From Cytospora piceicola (lineage: Eukaryota; Ascomycota; Sordariomycetes; Diaporthales; Cytosporaceae): DNA of 64,000 nt. The position numbers were made by a program, and so were the translations under genes. The DNA is taken from positions 62,001 through 126,000 of the forward strand of contig JALQBC010000066.1 in NCBI GenBank assembly GCA_023375675.1, given 5' to 3'. How positions within the stretch are numbered: position 1 is the first letter of the stretch; each line of letters begins with the position of its first letter. Below are positions 52,566-64,000 of the stretch, piece by piece. Below the pieces are notes generated by a model. The model was not told the DNA's origin. It saw only the letters and a list, made by a program, of their open reading frames with translations, and did no database searches.

Positions 52566-53216
52566 TCAGTTCCAAAGACCAGCCAACCCAGCCGGGTCCA
52601 ATCCCAGCACCGGATCGTGGCTAGGCTTCGGCACAGTCCAGACCTCTTCATACCTGCCCTGATTCTCACCACCAACAGCAAAGTCCCACATGACCCCCTC
52701 AGGATACGCGCCGATCATGGTGAACCCGGATAACTTGACACCTTCCAGGCTCTTGGCCACGTCCTTACCAGCTACATGATGACCATCCCCTGCGGTGAGC
52801 AGCTGAAACTCCGCCACGGGCTCCGTATCAAATGTCTTGTGCGCCACGCCAGCCGGCAACACAAACACATCCCCCGCCCTCGCCTTCACCTCCAGGCCAC
52901 CGTCCTCCTTTGCCCGGCCATGAGTGCTCTCCTCGAGATCAGCACCTGGCTCGTCAGCGGCACCGAATCGGATGGTGGCCTCTCCACTCAGTACGGCCAT
53001 GCATTCGTGGGCAGCGCTGTGATAGTGGCTCTGCTGCGTCGGGCCGTAGCGGTAGATCCATTGCACCTGCCACCCGTTGCGGGAGAAGGTCTCATGGACC
53101 TTGGTCGGATCGCGAGATGAGGGCGAGGATAGCAAGTTAGGGTAGTGCAGGATGGGGAGGGGTGAGTTTGGAATTAAGGGCGTGGGAGAGAGATTGTATG
53201 TCTTGACTCGGACCAT
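52566..53216 (-). CDS. Cupin-fold protein (YjlB-like), 216 aa
   Basis: A single-exon frame from ATG 53,216 to TGA at 52,566. A complete cupin motif 1 is present: G-P-T-Q-Q-S-HYH-S-A-A-HE-C-M-A-V-L-SG, with the HxHx4E metal ligands. Motif 2 is GDVFVLPAGVAH, with the third histidine. Between them is an acidic/Lys insert. The C-terminal part (GVMWDFAVGGEN, EEVWTVPKPSHDPVLG) resembles the uncharacterised bacterial YjlB family, from memory. It is a small cytosolic metal-binding protein; the enzymatic role is unknown. No signal peptide. It shares a 1.1-kb divergent region with the PAP2 gene. Confidence 0.88.
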   Translation of the reverse strand: MVRVKTYNLSPTPLIPNSPLPILHYPNLLSSPSSRDPTKVHETFSRNGWQVQWIYRYGPTQQSHYHSAAHECMAVLSGEATIRFGAADEPGADLEESTHGRAKEDGGLEVKARAGDVFVLPAGVAHKTFDTEPVAEFQLLTAGDGHHVAGKDVAKSLEGVKLSGFTMIGAYPEGVMWDFAVGGENQGRYEEVWTVPKPSHDPVLGLDPAGLAGLWN

Positions 53217-54329
53217 GGATTATGATTTTATATGTCCAGTACCTAAGTATTGACCGTTGGGGTTTTAGCTGTCATCACCAACTTCGCGTAGTTGAGTAGA
53301 GCTCGTAATCTATTGATGATGTTGTCGTAAGTTTCCCTACATACCTAGATGCCCCCGTCCCAGGAACCCCGCCTTCTACGTATCAGTACACTATCAGCAC
53401 ACAGATACCGGAAACTCTCCAGAGTGCAATGACGGCAACAAATTGAAGCTAAAATTCCCAAAATCCAGCTATGCAGCTAGGATACTCCAGCCTCACCAAC
53501 ATCACTTGCCCGCAGGTGTAACCACTGGTTGTTGGGAGGTATTGGGGAAATTGAAAAGGGATAAATGAATCGGACCGCTGCCCTCTTTGCCTATGTAACA
53601 TATAACGAACAGCCCCCATCAGAAAAAAACAAGTGGGTCATCCAAGGCAAGTCTGGCAATGCCCGCATGCCCAATCACTCCAAGACACCCAGACAATCAC
53701 ACCCACCACAATAACTCTCGCTCGGCCCTAGCTCATCGCAATTTGAAGCTGAGGGAAGGCCAAGCGAGGCCGCCAACCGCAGCCAACACATCAACATATA
53801 AGCTAGTCCCGTGTTGCTTTGAAGCCGAGAGCTGTCTTGGGGTTGGTTGATTGATCGCGCACATCAATAGGAACTTTTGTGGCTGTGCCAGCTCCTTTCC
53901 CAAACCTTTTCTTCCTGATCTCCCCAACGCGCGCTATACCAGTCACCAGTAACTGACGACTGCGGAAGCTGCGGCGGATCCTTACGTATCACCAAGACGC
54001 TATAAGTGAACACGCGAGCAATCTTCACTCCTTTTGGTTTCGTATTCACTCGCCAGCCTTTGACGACAGCTTGCGACGACAGCTTGTCGGCCAAGCAAAC
54101 GGACACGCTCGACCTGGGTGGCTAACATTGAAAGCCTCCAAGTGGGTATCATTCCCAGCAAAGCGCAGGAATCTTGCTCTGACAATTGGTTAAGACGTCA
54201 AAAAGAAGACGTCGAAGCAAGGACAGATATTGGGGTTGACACTAAGAACGCCCCTTAAGACACCTCCTATTCCAAACGTGCCTACTTAACCAGGTACCTA
54301 AGTATCTTTGAACCTATTGTCTAGCCGCC
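53217..54329. other. Divergent promoter of cupin and PAP2 genes
   Basis: No gene is seen. It contains TACCTAAGTA-like sites immediately upstream of both genes (about 53,239 and 54,294). An acidic-looking short frame in the middle is not supported. Confidence 0.5.
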
Positions 54330-55811
54330 ATGGCAGACGAGGACACCATTGGGTCTGTGCCCCTCATTGCGTTACAGGGTCGACACCAGTATTCTGAATT
54401 CAGAGACAACCACAACTTCGACTCAGACGTCGATGTCGATACTTCATATCCTGGCTCTGGATATCAAAACATGTCCCGAACACACATCGCAGCGCAGGCG
54501 CGCCCACGCCACCGGTCTATGAGGTCCAAGGTCATAGTTGCCTCCTCATACGTCTTTGACTGGGCAATCATTCTGGTTATATTGGCTATCTCCTTCTACA
54601 TGGGAAACCACTCACCGAATCGGCGTCCTTTCTTCCTCGAGGATCCAAACATATCGTAAGTTTATTGCTTCACCGTGTGTGGCGGCTCATTCAATGCTAA
54701 CATGTCGCCCAGATTCCCCTTCACTGAGCACGAGGTCGTCCCCTCCTGGCTGCTCATGGTCTGCAACTCCGTTATTCCGGTAATCGTCGTCCTTATCGTC
54801 GCGCTCATATTCGTGCCCGGCAACACCGTGCCCAAAGGCACGCCGGCATCGCTCGTCTGGAAGCGCCGCCTGTGGGAGCTTCACGTCGGGTGGCTTGGGC
54901 TCGCGCTCTCGCTAGCCTCGGCATGGTTCATCACCAACGGCATGAAGAACCTGTTTGGCAAGCCGCGTCCGGACCTCCTCTCGCGGTGCAACCCGGACAT
55001 TGCAAACTTCTCGAAGTACGTCGTGGGCGGCGAGAACGTCGCGGGCGGGTTCCAGCGGCTGGTGAGCGCAGCCATCTGCCAGGGCATGGCGGACAGGGAA
55101 GACGCGCAGGACATCCTGGAGGATGGGTTCCGCAGCTACCCGTCCGGGCATTCGAGCTCCGCGGCGGCTGGCCTGATCTACCTATCGCTTTTCATCTCCA
55201 GCAAGTTTGCCATCACCTTCCCCTTCCTCGCATCGGGGCCGGGGGTCAGCCCGGCCACTCACTTCTCGGCGTTTCCCTCGCGGAACCCTCGAGCCGCCGC
55301 CCTGCGAGACCAGCAACTTCACGCCCCTCACCAAGACCCAGGCACGAGTCGTCTGTTTTCACAGCACAACGCCGAACTAGCCTCCGCGAGACGGCAGGCC
55401 GCCGCGCCGCCGATTTATCTCCTTATCTTCGCCGCAGCACCGTTCTTTACGGCTATATTCATTGCCTCGACGCGATGGTTCGACTTCCGACACCACGGTT
55501 TCGATATCTTATTCGGATTTATCATCGGGACTATCTGCGCATTCTTCGCTTTCCGATGGTATCATCTGCCTATGTCGCAGGGAGCGGGCTGGGCTTGGGG
55601 GCCGAGGTGCAGCGACAAGGCGTTCTGGGCCGGGATGGGGAGCTTCAGCTATGCTCTGGACTGGGAGAGGTTTGATGACGAGCTGCCGGGGGGTGAGGAG
55701 GGTGCTATGGAGGAGGGCACTGCTAACAAGGTCCAGTCGACGGAGAGCACTGGCAGTGGGGGGGTTTACGGTCTGGATGGTGAGGCCGCATCGAGGAGAC
55801 GCGCGCTTTAG
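54330..55811 (+). CDS. PAP2-family lipid phosphate phosphatase
   Basis: Two exons: 54,330-54,655 and 54,713-55,811, with a 57-bp intron (GTAAGT, CGCCCAG) in phase 2, giving 474 aa. ATG 54,330 has a GCCGCCATGG context. The three PAP2 catalytic motifs are intact: KNLFGKPRP (K-x6-RP, near residue 186), YPSGHSSS (PSGH, near 251) and TRWFDFRHHGFD (R-x5-H-x3-D, near 360). About six hydrophobic segments flank them. This matches diacylglycerol pyrophosphate/phosphatidate phosphatases such as Dpp1 and Lpp1, acting in ER or vacuolar membranes. The soluble loop between motifs 2 and 3 is long (about 75 residues, Ser/Ala/Gln-rich), and both termini are hydrophilic extensions. Substrate cannot be read from sequence. 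Confidence 0.93.
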
Positions 55812-56795
55812 TATCATACAGTGTTCTGGTCCGGGTTTAGGATTGAAAACAGAACCTCGAGTCGGCGGTTTGCGTGTACTAGAAAGGATGGGTAAGATAG
55901 GGAATTTGCATTAGGTTTAAGCATGCTACATAGTCAAGGGCGTTATAAGGAGTAGCGTAGGATCCCGGTATATAATTTAACAGCACCCCTGAACTTGTCC
56001 ATTCATCTCGGATATGCTCATCAGCCTTAGACATTGCCAGCTTTCCATTTACACAATTGCGGTTGCTAGCCTTGACACCATACCGGCGTTCCCCGAGGTC
56101 ATGACAAGAAAAGATCATCAGGTTACTGAACTAACTTCTTCCCGCATCAGATCATTCAACTCTGACGACGGGCAGGCCTAGTACCAAAGCCTCACCGTAC
56201 ATAGCACCCTGGGCAAAACAAGTGTTCACAAGGGTGTGCTTCAACACCTTGTTACATTCCGGGTCCTCCGACTCGTGTCTACGGAGGGGAGCCACTGCCT
56301 ATGTCACAGTATAAGGGGCAGTCGACAGCCCGGCACAACACAGAGGATATCACCAGCCCCGACGTCCGGCGGACCAATGCATCAGGTACCCTGCCGTGTC
56401 AGAAAGGTCCTGCATCCATTGGTACGCTGTCCTATCATAATATGATGCTTATTTGGGCGAATATGGACCAGGTCGTTATTAGAAGTTCCCGACTGCAGCC
56501 ACGATAGCCATTCGTGGAAGAACTTTTTATACTCTGGTCCCACTAGCTCGTCGTCGATAATCAATCCAAATATCATGCTCGGTCCCACCATTTCCAACCA
56601 ATTCGTTACGAGACCGCGCCTGGCACTTCATGTCTTATAGCCAGCACTTCTTGGAGTACTGCCTGCTGGTCCACCACCGTAGGCAATTTTGAACACAGGA
56701 CAAGTCACCCACACCGTGTCCAGTGGTATGGCTTCAAGTCGGAGTGAAATCGACGAAGCATTGTGTGGGTATGTATGAAGCGGACCGCCAGCGAT
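55812..56795. other. Spacer leading into decayed-gene region
   Basis: This contains the PAP2 3' region and then sequence without a supported gene. Short frames near 56,240-56,600 are not convincing. Confidence 0.45.
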
Positions 56796-57239
56796 CTAGG
56801 AGACCCCATCGCATAAGACGAACGGCTCTCTCAGAGGCCTGCCGGCACACTGAGGTACCAGCCAGAGCCAAGATATCAAGCGATGTCCATTAGGTAGCAA
56901 GGCCTCAGCGGTCTGGAGATATACGTCCTCCACTGAAACGGTGTAGTCGAGCTCGGGGAGGGTCCTCTTGTGGTCGCCTATACCCCCCCGGAACGCAAAC
57001 ACCATGTCGCGCCTGTCAGTCACCCGAGCATGGCCCGCCACCTCGAGGAGCTTTTTGCAGCGCACCAGGCCCCCGGCGAGGTCCTGCTGGAAAATACCAC
57101 CCTGGTCATACTCCAACAGGCCTCGTAGCGCCGCACCGTCTTCGGACCCCGGCGAGACCTCGAAGAACTTCCAGGTTGCGGATATGCAGTCGCGGAACAC
57201 GTCGAAGCTCACACTGTCAGCACCGCAGGCCACCGTCAC
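56796..57239 (-). pseudogene. HET-domain (heterokaryon incompatibility) relic
   Basis: A 147-codon minus-strand frame contains the pattern ARVTDRRDMVFAFRG ... LPELDYTVSVEDVYLQTAEALL, which matches the block following the core of fungal HET domains (TDPRDKVFAL ... DYS-SV-DVY). Near 56,885 the frame breaks: a one-base shift would continue with the expected LDILALAG-type sequence. The N-terminal HET block (SYCWG-like) was not found upstream, where frames at 57,247-57,701 are broken. Intact HET proteins trigger cell death after fusion of unlike strains; this copy appears inactive. Confidence 0.55.
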
Positions 57240-57969
57240 GCTGCGGTTATGATATCATGGGTGACCCATACGCGTTAACCAGGGGCGAGATAGAAGGGGA
57301 GAGACGGCTTGAGGTCCATCCCTGGCTCACACAGGTAAAACACAGATCGTAGTGGGACCGGGACGTTGCGGTCCAGAAACTTGCCCGAATAGGCAAATGA
57401 CAGCCGCCACTGACCAATAGCAGTAGCGCTCGGCCCCCTGCCCATTTTGGTCTGAGTGGGCCCTCACGAACTTCAGCATTGATGACACTGCCGACCAGAA
57501 AAAGGCATTTCCTTCTGCGAACTTCCAAGGATCTGTACCCGGGTGATCAACTGGCCTCAGTACTATCACTAATATACTGTCAATGTTGTGTGCTCCCCAA
57601 CGTGACTCAACGGTCTGGTGATGGAAACTTCCAAGGTTCTCTCTGCCGCGCACATTGTTCTTTGAATGTGAGACCCAGCACTTATGTACGCACACGTGCA
57701 TTGTACAGCAAAGGGCCCTCTTCTGCTCTTCCGGTCTTCTTTTAAGGTAAACTTGATGAGAGAGGTCTCACAGACAAGAGCTTGGAAATGACATCGAGCG
57801 TCAGGTGAAACGTATTCGACACAATACTAGCGCGTCACCAAACCTCTCGGCTGAAACGTCCAGCAGACCTTGGGGCCCATAAGGCCCCGGAATGATTTAT
57901 GCTTCTATGCCGAACAGATGATCGCAAAGAAATCAATACATTTTTGGACTTCACATCCGGCGTCTATGA
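57240..57969. other. Broken sequence upstream of the HET relic
   Basis: This may contain further remnants of the HET gene (minus strand), for example around 57,400-57,600, but frames are interrupted and no motif is secure. Confidence 0.35.
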
Positions 57970-58212
57970 CTGTTCCCTTGGAAAAAGCATGGCCCCAAAG
58001 CAAAGAATCTCTACGTAAAGCCCTACCGTTGGCAGGACGACCCGGAGGAAGAGAGGTTCAAAGTCACTACACTTAACCACTTCACGGCCTGCACGTGAAC
58101 TTACAATAACAACGCCTTTTTCTCTAGGATAGAAGATGCGAACGAGACTAGGGCTATCGATACCTTGAAGGCCAGCCTTGAGCGGACGCTCGCCCAAGCC
58201 CGTCACTACTGA
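57970..58212 (+). pseudogene. Decayed gene fragment, family unknown
   Basis: An open stretch (57,970-58,094) with protein-like sequence (KPYRWQDDPEEERFKVTT within it) follows a TGA at 57,967. After a 33-base intron-like segment (GTGAAC ... CTCTAG, too short for a normal intron) it resumes in phase as an amphipathic helix (DTLKASLERTLAQARHY) and ends at TGA 58,210. The continuity and composition suggest a former exon pair with internal damage. The family is not recognised. Confidence 0.35.
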
Positions 58213-59463
58213 TGCATCATCGAGGAAAGATACCAAATACGGCGTTTCGTTCGTCAAGAAAAAGTACCATAGCGCTCAGCTCATCATATAACACTTGACG
58301 ACCCGAAGGATGGCCACCCTACCACCCTACCCTCCAGAACTTCCAGGGGTCCAATTCCAGCGCCGTCACCATAAAGACCTCGAACCCTGGGGTATTGGTC
58401 CGATGACCTACGGCGAAAAAAGCCCCTACTGATAATATAGCAGTAGCATCAGCCTTCAAAGCAAACCTCGTCCGTGGCGAGGTGATCCTGAACATCCACT
58501 ATCATCACTACTGCAACGTAGTAATGGGATAGGCTGGCTCTTTCCATCGGCTGGCTGAGAACTGCTATGCCTTCGCCAAGAAAACCATCTGCCCATCTTG
58601 ATGCCCGAAGGATCTGGAACTCTTGTGGTTTTGCAAGCCAGACCCGTCAGCGAAGTTCAAAGTCGACAGCCATCTGCCACAAAGAAGGCACCCTGACCAC
58701 ACACAGGAAGATATACCCTATTCCACCAGCACAATGTCATGTACGCGGCCTCGTCGGTCACAACTCCTGTAGAGGTAAGCGAAGAGGGGTGCTAGCACTA
58801 ACAAATCAATATAGATACCTGAGGTACTAGGACACATGAGTATCATTCGTGCAATATCACAACAGGGAGTGCGGGCATCTATAGATAAGCAAGGGAAACT
58901 TGTAATGAGAGAACAGTTATACCGTCCCTATAGAAAGTGGATTGTATTCGGTGTATGTTTGTGATACTTGTCAAATCTGAAGGCATCAAACCAACATTAG
59001 AATTCCACGAGATCCTGATATGTTTTAAGCGGGGCTTGGGCAATGTAAAGGACATCTGGAATGGCGGGGACTGACTGCCAGAACTGCCTAATACAGACCC
59101 TGAGCGACACATCTTAGTAAGCCATGCTGGATTCGGCTAGCGCCGGGGCTAGCAGGGATACAGCGGCGACCACTCAAGCTCCTCTGCGAAAAAGTGACGG
59201 GAGGTCGGTCGCGTCTTCTGTACCGCGTAACCCGTATGTGCACTGGCATTTGCATCATCCTCGTCGCATTGTCAGGAACTAACAACCAAAACCACCAAAA
59301 GGCTATATGCCTTACATCGACATTCAACGCAACCAAACCCCTTTTCGATACCTGATTCTGTTATGCAACGTCTTTGCGACAACTCGAATTTGTTTCACAC
59401 TGCTCTCTGTCGACTATAACCGCACTCACCCGTCGCTGTGCCCCTCGAAAGAGCTCCTTTACG
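58213..59463. other. Decayed region and PHD-gene promoter
   Basis: Around 58,490-58,770 (+) one frame stays protein-like but is broken by a TAG and a TGA (segments LAENCYAFAKKTIC and CPKDLELLWFCKPDPSAKF). The rest shows no gene. The last 150 bp before 59,464 are a CA/CT-rich leader for the PHD-finger gene. Confidence 0.4.
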
Positions 59464-62216
59464 ATGACCTCAACTAGAAGAAAGCGGTCTCACCGCGAGG
59501 CCGACCTTGCCCCCCAGCCAGAGCCTCAGCAACCCAAAGAGAGCTCTCTGGTTCACCAACTGAGGAACTCTTTCTTCTTTGCAAACTTCTACCAATGGAT
59601 CTGTATATTTGGGAAGGTTGTCAAGATTGACGACAATCTGGACATTGAGGTGCGCCCTTGTTTCCATCCAACTGGGCAGCTGGTGCCCCTATAGTTGGTA
59701 CTAATTGCCCTCTCTACAGGACCTCGAGACAGAATGTCTTAAGCCAGGCTCCATGGTCTTGCAAGACATTGGCCTGTCCATGCTGAAGCATCTCTCGTCG
59801 CATCGCGGATTGAGGTATGTGCCTGAAGCCATCAACACTTTACCCCGACGACTGACGACTAACGATTGACCCCTGCTAGACATGAGCTTTTTGACGAGTA
59901 TACTCGGAGACAATTTGCTGCCAAAATGCCGAATAAGAAAAACCCTTTTGGCAACGATGAGACCGCCCTTAGGTTTTCTGACTTTGACGTTATTAAAAAG
60001 GTCCGTCGCGCCGAGTCCCTTTGCTCTATGCCTGGCCATCGTCTTCTGACGCACTTTGCAACAATAGCTTCGCACACTATGGCAGATGACTCAACTTATC
60101 ATGATGAAGCCCGAGAACATCCGACCCAATATGGACGAGCAGAGGGTTGATGATCAAACAAGCTGGGTTTGTTTACCCCCACCCGACTTTGAAGGCTCAT
60201 GTTTAGTCTGACATTATCAAGAGAATTGAACCCTACGGTTGGGATCGTAAAGACCGCGAATACTACGTGCTCGACGATAACCGCCTATACTGTTTAACAG
60301 CTGCGCCTCCCCCGACAGCGCCTTCCAAAAAGAGCTCCCAGAAGGCAAAAGCCGCCGCTCGAGCTGCGAAGCGGAGGCGTCTCGCTACAGAAGCAAGCAG
60401 CAACGACGGCGATGCTGAGAATGCTAGTGGGTCGGAAGACAATGATGGACCTGATCAAGTCGAAGATGAAGATCCGCTTGATGGATCTACCTGGGAGTGC
60501 ATCGCCATCACCCTCGACGAAGTCCGCAGATTCCTGGAGCCCCTACAAAAGACGAAAGATGCCAACGAGAAGGTTCTCAGGGATCAAATTGAGGAGCATC
60601 TCTTGCCGATGCTCGAAAAACAAGAGGAGTCTCGGAAGCGTAAGACATTACAAAGGGAGCGAGAGCTCCTTGCCTTGGAAAAGATGGCCCACGCCAAGAG
60701 ATCGAGCCGGATTGCTGGAAGAGCAGAGCAACGCAAACATGAAGAGGTTGAGCGCCACGAACGAGAGAAGAAGCGGGCAGAGGAAGCTGCTTTGCGGAAA
60801 CAAGAGGAGAAGAGGCTCAAGATAGAGAAGGAGCGAGACGTCCGTATGGTGTCCAGAGAGAATCGCCTCCGCGAGCGTGAAGCTCGGCGCATCCAGCACG
60901 AGGAAGAGCTTGCTCAACTTTCGGAAGGAAGCAAGTCCCAGGAAGCCGGACGTTTGTCGGAGCGACGCTTGAAGGCGGAGATCGAGAAGAACAAACAAGC
61001 CCTCAAAGAGTTGGAGGAAGAAGAGGATTGGACATTCGACTGCATCTGCGGGCTGTATGGACAAGTTGACGACGGGGAACACAGTGTTGCCTGCGAGAGG
61101 TGCAACGTCTGGCAACATAGCCGGTGTCTAGGCATCGCGGAGGAGGAGGCCGAGCGAGATGACTTCCACCTCATCTGCAATCACTGCCAACGGGCCGAGC
61201 GGGAGAAGGACAAGCCGCAACAGAAACCTTCCCAAAAGATCAAGATCAAGGTCAAAGAACCTGCTTCTACTGCAACCACGCCCACAGCTAAGCCCATTTC
61301 CACGACACCTATCCCTCTGCCTCAAATACCTGGCATGAACTCCAAGATCTTCGTCGACGTAAGGGCAAGAAAAGTGTCGCAGGCGGGTGCTTCGCAGCTG
61401 AATGGAGTATCACTGCCATCGACAAACGTATCTGGCGGCGTCAAGTCACCTGAGCCTTCACCACAAAAGCACTCATCACCTCTAGGGGATAACAACGCCA
61501 CGGCACCCCGGTCCTCTGCCGCCATAGCCCCGGAGCCTTTGTGGGCATTCCCTCCAAGGAAGGCATCCGTCAACAGTTCTTTGCATAATCCTTTCTCGTC
61601 TCCCCACCCGAACCTGCTCCCTCCAGACCAGTCGCCAGACAAGTCTCGTGCGTATGGCAGCATCTACAATTCTTCTGGCGTGGTGACCCAAAACGAGAGT
61701 GAAACGGGTTCCTCGTCAATCAGCCGGCCCCCTATCTTGCAGCCGGCTGCAAACGCCAATGTGTCACGTCACGAGTCACCCGTGAGAGAGACAAAGGAAG
61801 CCGCGGCCGTTTCCTCTCCGCAGAAACTCTCCCAAACCCCAAAGAGCTCGGCGAGCCACACAAAAGTCCGCGATCAGTCGAGATCATCCCCAGCATCGAT
61901 CGCAACGCCACGGTTGAGCCCAAGCCGACCTGAAGATCATGATCCCCTACCCTCGTCCCGTGGCGGCATCAGCCCCACAAAGAACTCGCCGTCGTTTCGA
62001 CGTTCTGGATCGATCAGCTTCACCGATGCACAGTCTAGCCCTGCGCCTGCCATTCTGCCACCGATTGCAGCCCTATCCCCTACATCACCCAAGGTCGACC
62101 CGACCCCACCCGTCAAGCATGATAACTCGCCAGCACGTCCCGTGTCACAACATGGCTTGCAGCCGCTACAGTCATCGCCAGCACAGTCAAAGACTTACGA
62201 CGCCTCATCCCAGTGA
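59464..62216 (+). CDS. PHD-finger chromatin-associated protein
   Basis: Five exons fit in phase: 59,464-59,649, 59,720-59,814, 59,880-60,000, 60,086-60,166 and 60,222-62,216, giving 825 aa. The N-terminal 160 residues are a DDT/WHIM-like region: FFFANFYQWICIFGK, then DLETECLKPGSM, and MTQLIMMKPENIR recovered by splicing. It leads into RIEPYGWDRKDREYYVLDDN, a pattern of chromatin-remodelling cofactors. A long Glu/Arg/Lys coiled-coil-like stretch follows (about 215-420). A PHD zinc finger at about 435-495 (CICG ... CERC ... WQHSRC ... CNHC) probably reads histone tails. The C-terminal 300 residues are Ser/Pro-rich and disordered. Exon 5 could alternatively begin at 60,207 (acceptor TTTAG, also in frame). 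A GTGAGT overlapping the stop may mean a further 3' exon. Confidence 0.82.
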
Positions 62217-63523
62217 GTTTTGAGATGCCAAGTTTCTAAGGTTTCAGGGGGTAAAGATGCAAGTCACTGCCAAGTGCAGCCTGTCACAGCTCCCAGGGGC
62301 ACTTTCCTCGCTTTTAATCGGCAACGCCGAACTTCACACCATGAATGAGAAGCCACTCAGCTTCATCGCTATCTGCATGCGCATAGAGTGCTGTAACAAA
62401 TCATGACCCATGTGGTTCTGGTTCCTGGCGCCATGAAGGAGGCTAGCGTTTGTTATTCAAGTCAGGTCAGGTCAGCGCGTTGGCTGATGGTTTTCAAGGA
62501 GAGAGGCCTCCCATGGTGAACTTATGGGCATCAAGAGGAAATACCAGTTTAGAAGGCATGGCGTACATTAGCATAGATGTTAAGGTAGATATAGTCTACC
62601 TGGATAGAATACATTGAGTCGATCATGTCATGGACTTGGGGCCGAGACAAGTATGTTCTCTTTACCCTTCTGTAGTGAAGAGACGTTGGTGTTCGTTCGC
62701 TCAAGCTTTACGCCATGTCTGCCCAAGCCTTGTTCTAGAAATACTTCCAGAGTTGGCTTCCTGAGACAGAGAAGAGAGACAACGCCAATAACTACCAACC
62801 TTGTCACTCATGCATAAGACGAACATGAGACCCCGGAGACTGATAAAATTCATCATATCACCGTATCACCATGTCACCGACCTCCAACAGCCTGAGCATT
62901 CATTTGAGATGGTGGTCAGTCTCATTTGAAGCCAAGCCTGCCACGTTAGTTCTAGCAAGCCGCTCTTATGGGAGGAAAATCGGTATGGTGTGCTCCTTGT
63001 CCTGAGTGACCGGCTGGGATATACCAGAAGACCAGTCATTCCTGACAGGATGACAGCTCCCTTACTGGTCTGGATCGATCCCAAATAAAACCAGCCGACA
63101 AGGTCCAGCCAGATCAGAAGTGCTCCAAAGGCACATCTCGCTGCACGATGGACACAGAGAGGGATTGCGGGAGGACGTATTCCACACAGATAGACAAGTA
63201 TACAGGCATATGGCTAGTAACAAGGCGGCCCTGGCATGGGAAGATGGAAATATCAAATTTCTGTGGTGGCCCTCACCGCTTCCAAGGGTCTATCTCATCG
63301 TATCTGATATTAGCCAGCTCCGCAGAAGTACGCGGTGCCCATGCTCATGTCTACTTACAAGGCCCGTGTACAGTAGATTTCAATCTGCACACCCAAATAT
63401 CAAAAGTTTCCTCCTCCCATTGTCATTGTGGCGTCGGCGACACATATATGATATAAAAAGCCAAGACAAGGAGACGAAAAAAGAAGAAAGTACCAGCCTG
63501 GATAACACAAGGGTGAACCGAGA
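62217..63523. other. Spacer, no gene seen
   Basis: Downstream of the PHD gene no supported gene is found; short frames on both strands lack codon bias. A leftward gene from the right edge may extend in from 63,524. Confidence 0.45.
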
Positions 63524-63769
63524 TCACAAATCCCCAACAGGACCCACGCCAGCCCGGCTGCCGTTCTTTCCGCTGGCACTGAGACTTGCCGCCGTCCCAT
63601 TTGACTCGTCAGAAACAGGATTGAATTCGAGCGTGAAGACCCTCCCCGGAACGAACTGTTGGCCAAAGCTCTTCGGCGGGAAAGATTGGTAGAGACGGGG
63701 GGGAGGAAGAGAGGAACACAGACTGGCTGAGTGCCCGACTGGGCAATTAAGATCTGAGACACTGGGAGG
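63524..63769 (-). CDS. Possible internal or 3' exon at right edge
   Basis: A minus-strand frame without a start codon is open from 63,769 to TGA at 63,524 (81 residues plus stop). From about 63,690 leftward it reads as convincing protein: QSFPPKSFGQQFVPGRVF and LEFNPVSDESNGTAASL, with good codon bias. The right part is pyrimidine-rich, like the end of an intron, so the true exon probably begins near 63,690-63,700. The FVPGRVF motif faintly resembles fungal DUF6590 proteins, but this is weak. A GTGGGT inside could be a donor to a further exon. The rest of the gene may lie outside the window. Confidence 0.35.
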   Translation of the reverse strand, partial: PPSVSDLNCPVGHSASLCSSLPPPRLYQSFPPKSFGQQFVPGRVFTLEFNPVSDESNGTAASLSASGKNGSRAGVGPVGDL

Positions 63770-64000
63770 CTACATCTGGAACGAACGCCTGGGGGAGAAA
63801 CACAGAGGCAGAGACACGCACAACTGCGGGAAGGCTTTGAGGAGAGACATCAGGAACCGCGTTCCCGTTGGGCGGTAACTAGTAAGTTTCGGTTGGAGAT
63901 GAGGTCTGGCATAGGTAGCTGGGAGAGGCTCGAGGTGTGTCTCGAGCAAAGCAGAGGGGTGTGTTGACTGCTTAGTTGTAGGAGCAAAACATCACGGGGC
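63770..64000. other. Leader-like sequence at the right edge
   Basis: On the minus strand this is CT/CA-rich with several short ATG-led frames, resembling a 5' leader or intron of the possible gene at 63,524-63,769. Nothing firm can be called. Confidence 0.3.

Overview
The window is nuclear DNA of a filamentous ascomycete (Pezizomycotina, most likely Sordariomycetes). The evidence is short GT-AG introns of about 50-80 bp with GTAAGT/GTATGT donors and CTRAC-like branch points, coding regions strongly biased to C or G in third positions, a HET-type relic, and an AT-rich block with the signature of repeat-induced point mutation (RIP). No bacterial, plasmid or phage features were seen. Gene models were worked out by hand from splice signals and reading-frame phase.

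Layout. Positions 1 to about 5,200 are a RIP-destroyed repeat block with no usable reading frame. It is followed by three stacked minisatellites (about 5,210-6,360, 6,420-6,650 and 6,710-6,795). Positions 6,800-15,400 are gene-poor, of normal base composition, with a few coding-like scraps. The gene-rich part starts at about 15.8 kb: an unknown 202-aa protein (+); a candidate repeat protein interrupted by an assembly gap (+, 17.5-18.1 kb); ERB1/BOP1 ribosome-biogenesis factor (-); SURF4/Erv29-type cargo receptor (-); a small broken gene (+, 25.5 kb); a coiled-coil/zinc-finger-like protein (-); casein kinase II regulatory subunit (+); the CCH1 calcium channel (+, 2163 aa); a 95-aa serine-rich protein (+); an unknown charged protein (+, 46.1 kb); a B-type cyclin (-); mitochondrial ribosomal protein bL2m (+); a cupin (-); a PAP2 lipid phosphatase (+); a graveyard of decayed genes including a HET-domain relic (56.2-59.3 kb); a PHD-finger protein (+); and the end of another possible gene at the right edge (-).

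The recognised genes are mostly single-copy housekeeping functions: ribosome assembly, ER export, kinase regulation, calcium entry, cell cycle, mitochondrial translation, lipid phosphate metabolism and chromatin. They are independently transcribed, with intergenic spacers of up to about 3 kb, and do not form a pathway cluster. cyclin B/bL2m and cupin/PAP2 are divergent pairs; bL2m/cupin is a tight convergent pair. Many spacers carry copies or variants of a short palindrome, TACCTAGGTA.

I found no clearly new multi-gene system. The most unusual material is the RIP block with its graded minisatellite, the repeat-protein candidate at the assembly gap, and the decayed genes whose frames are broken mainly by TGA/TAG codons.
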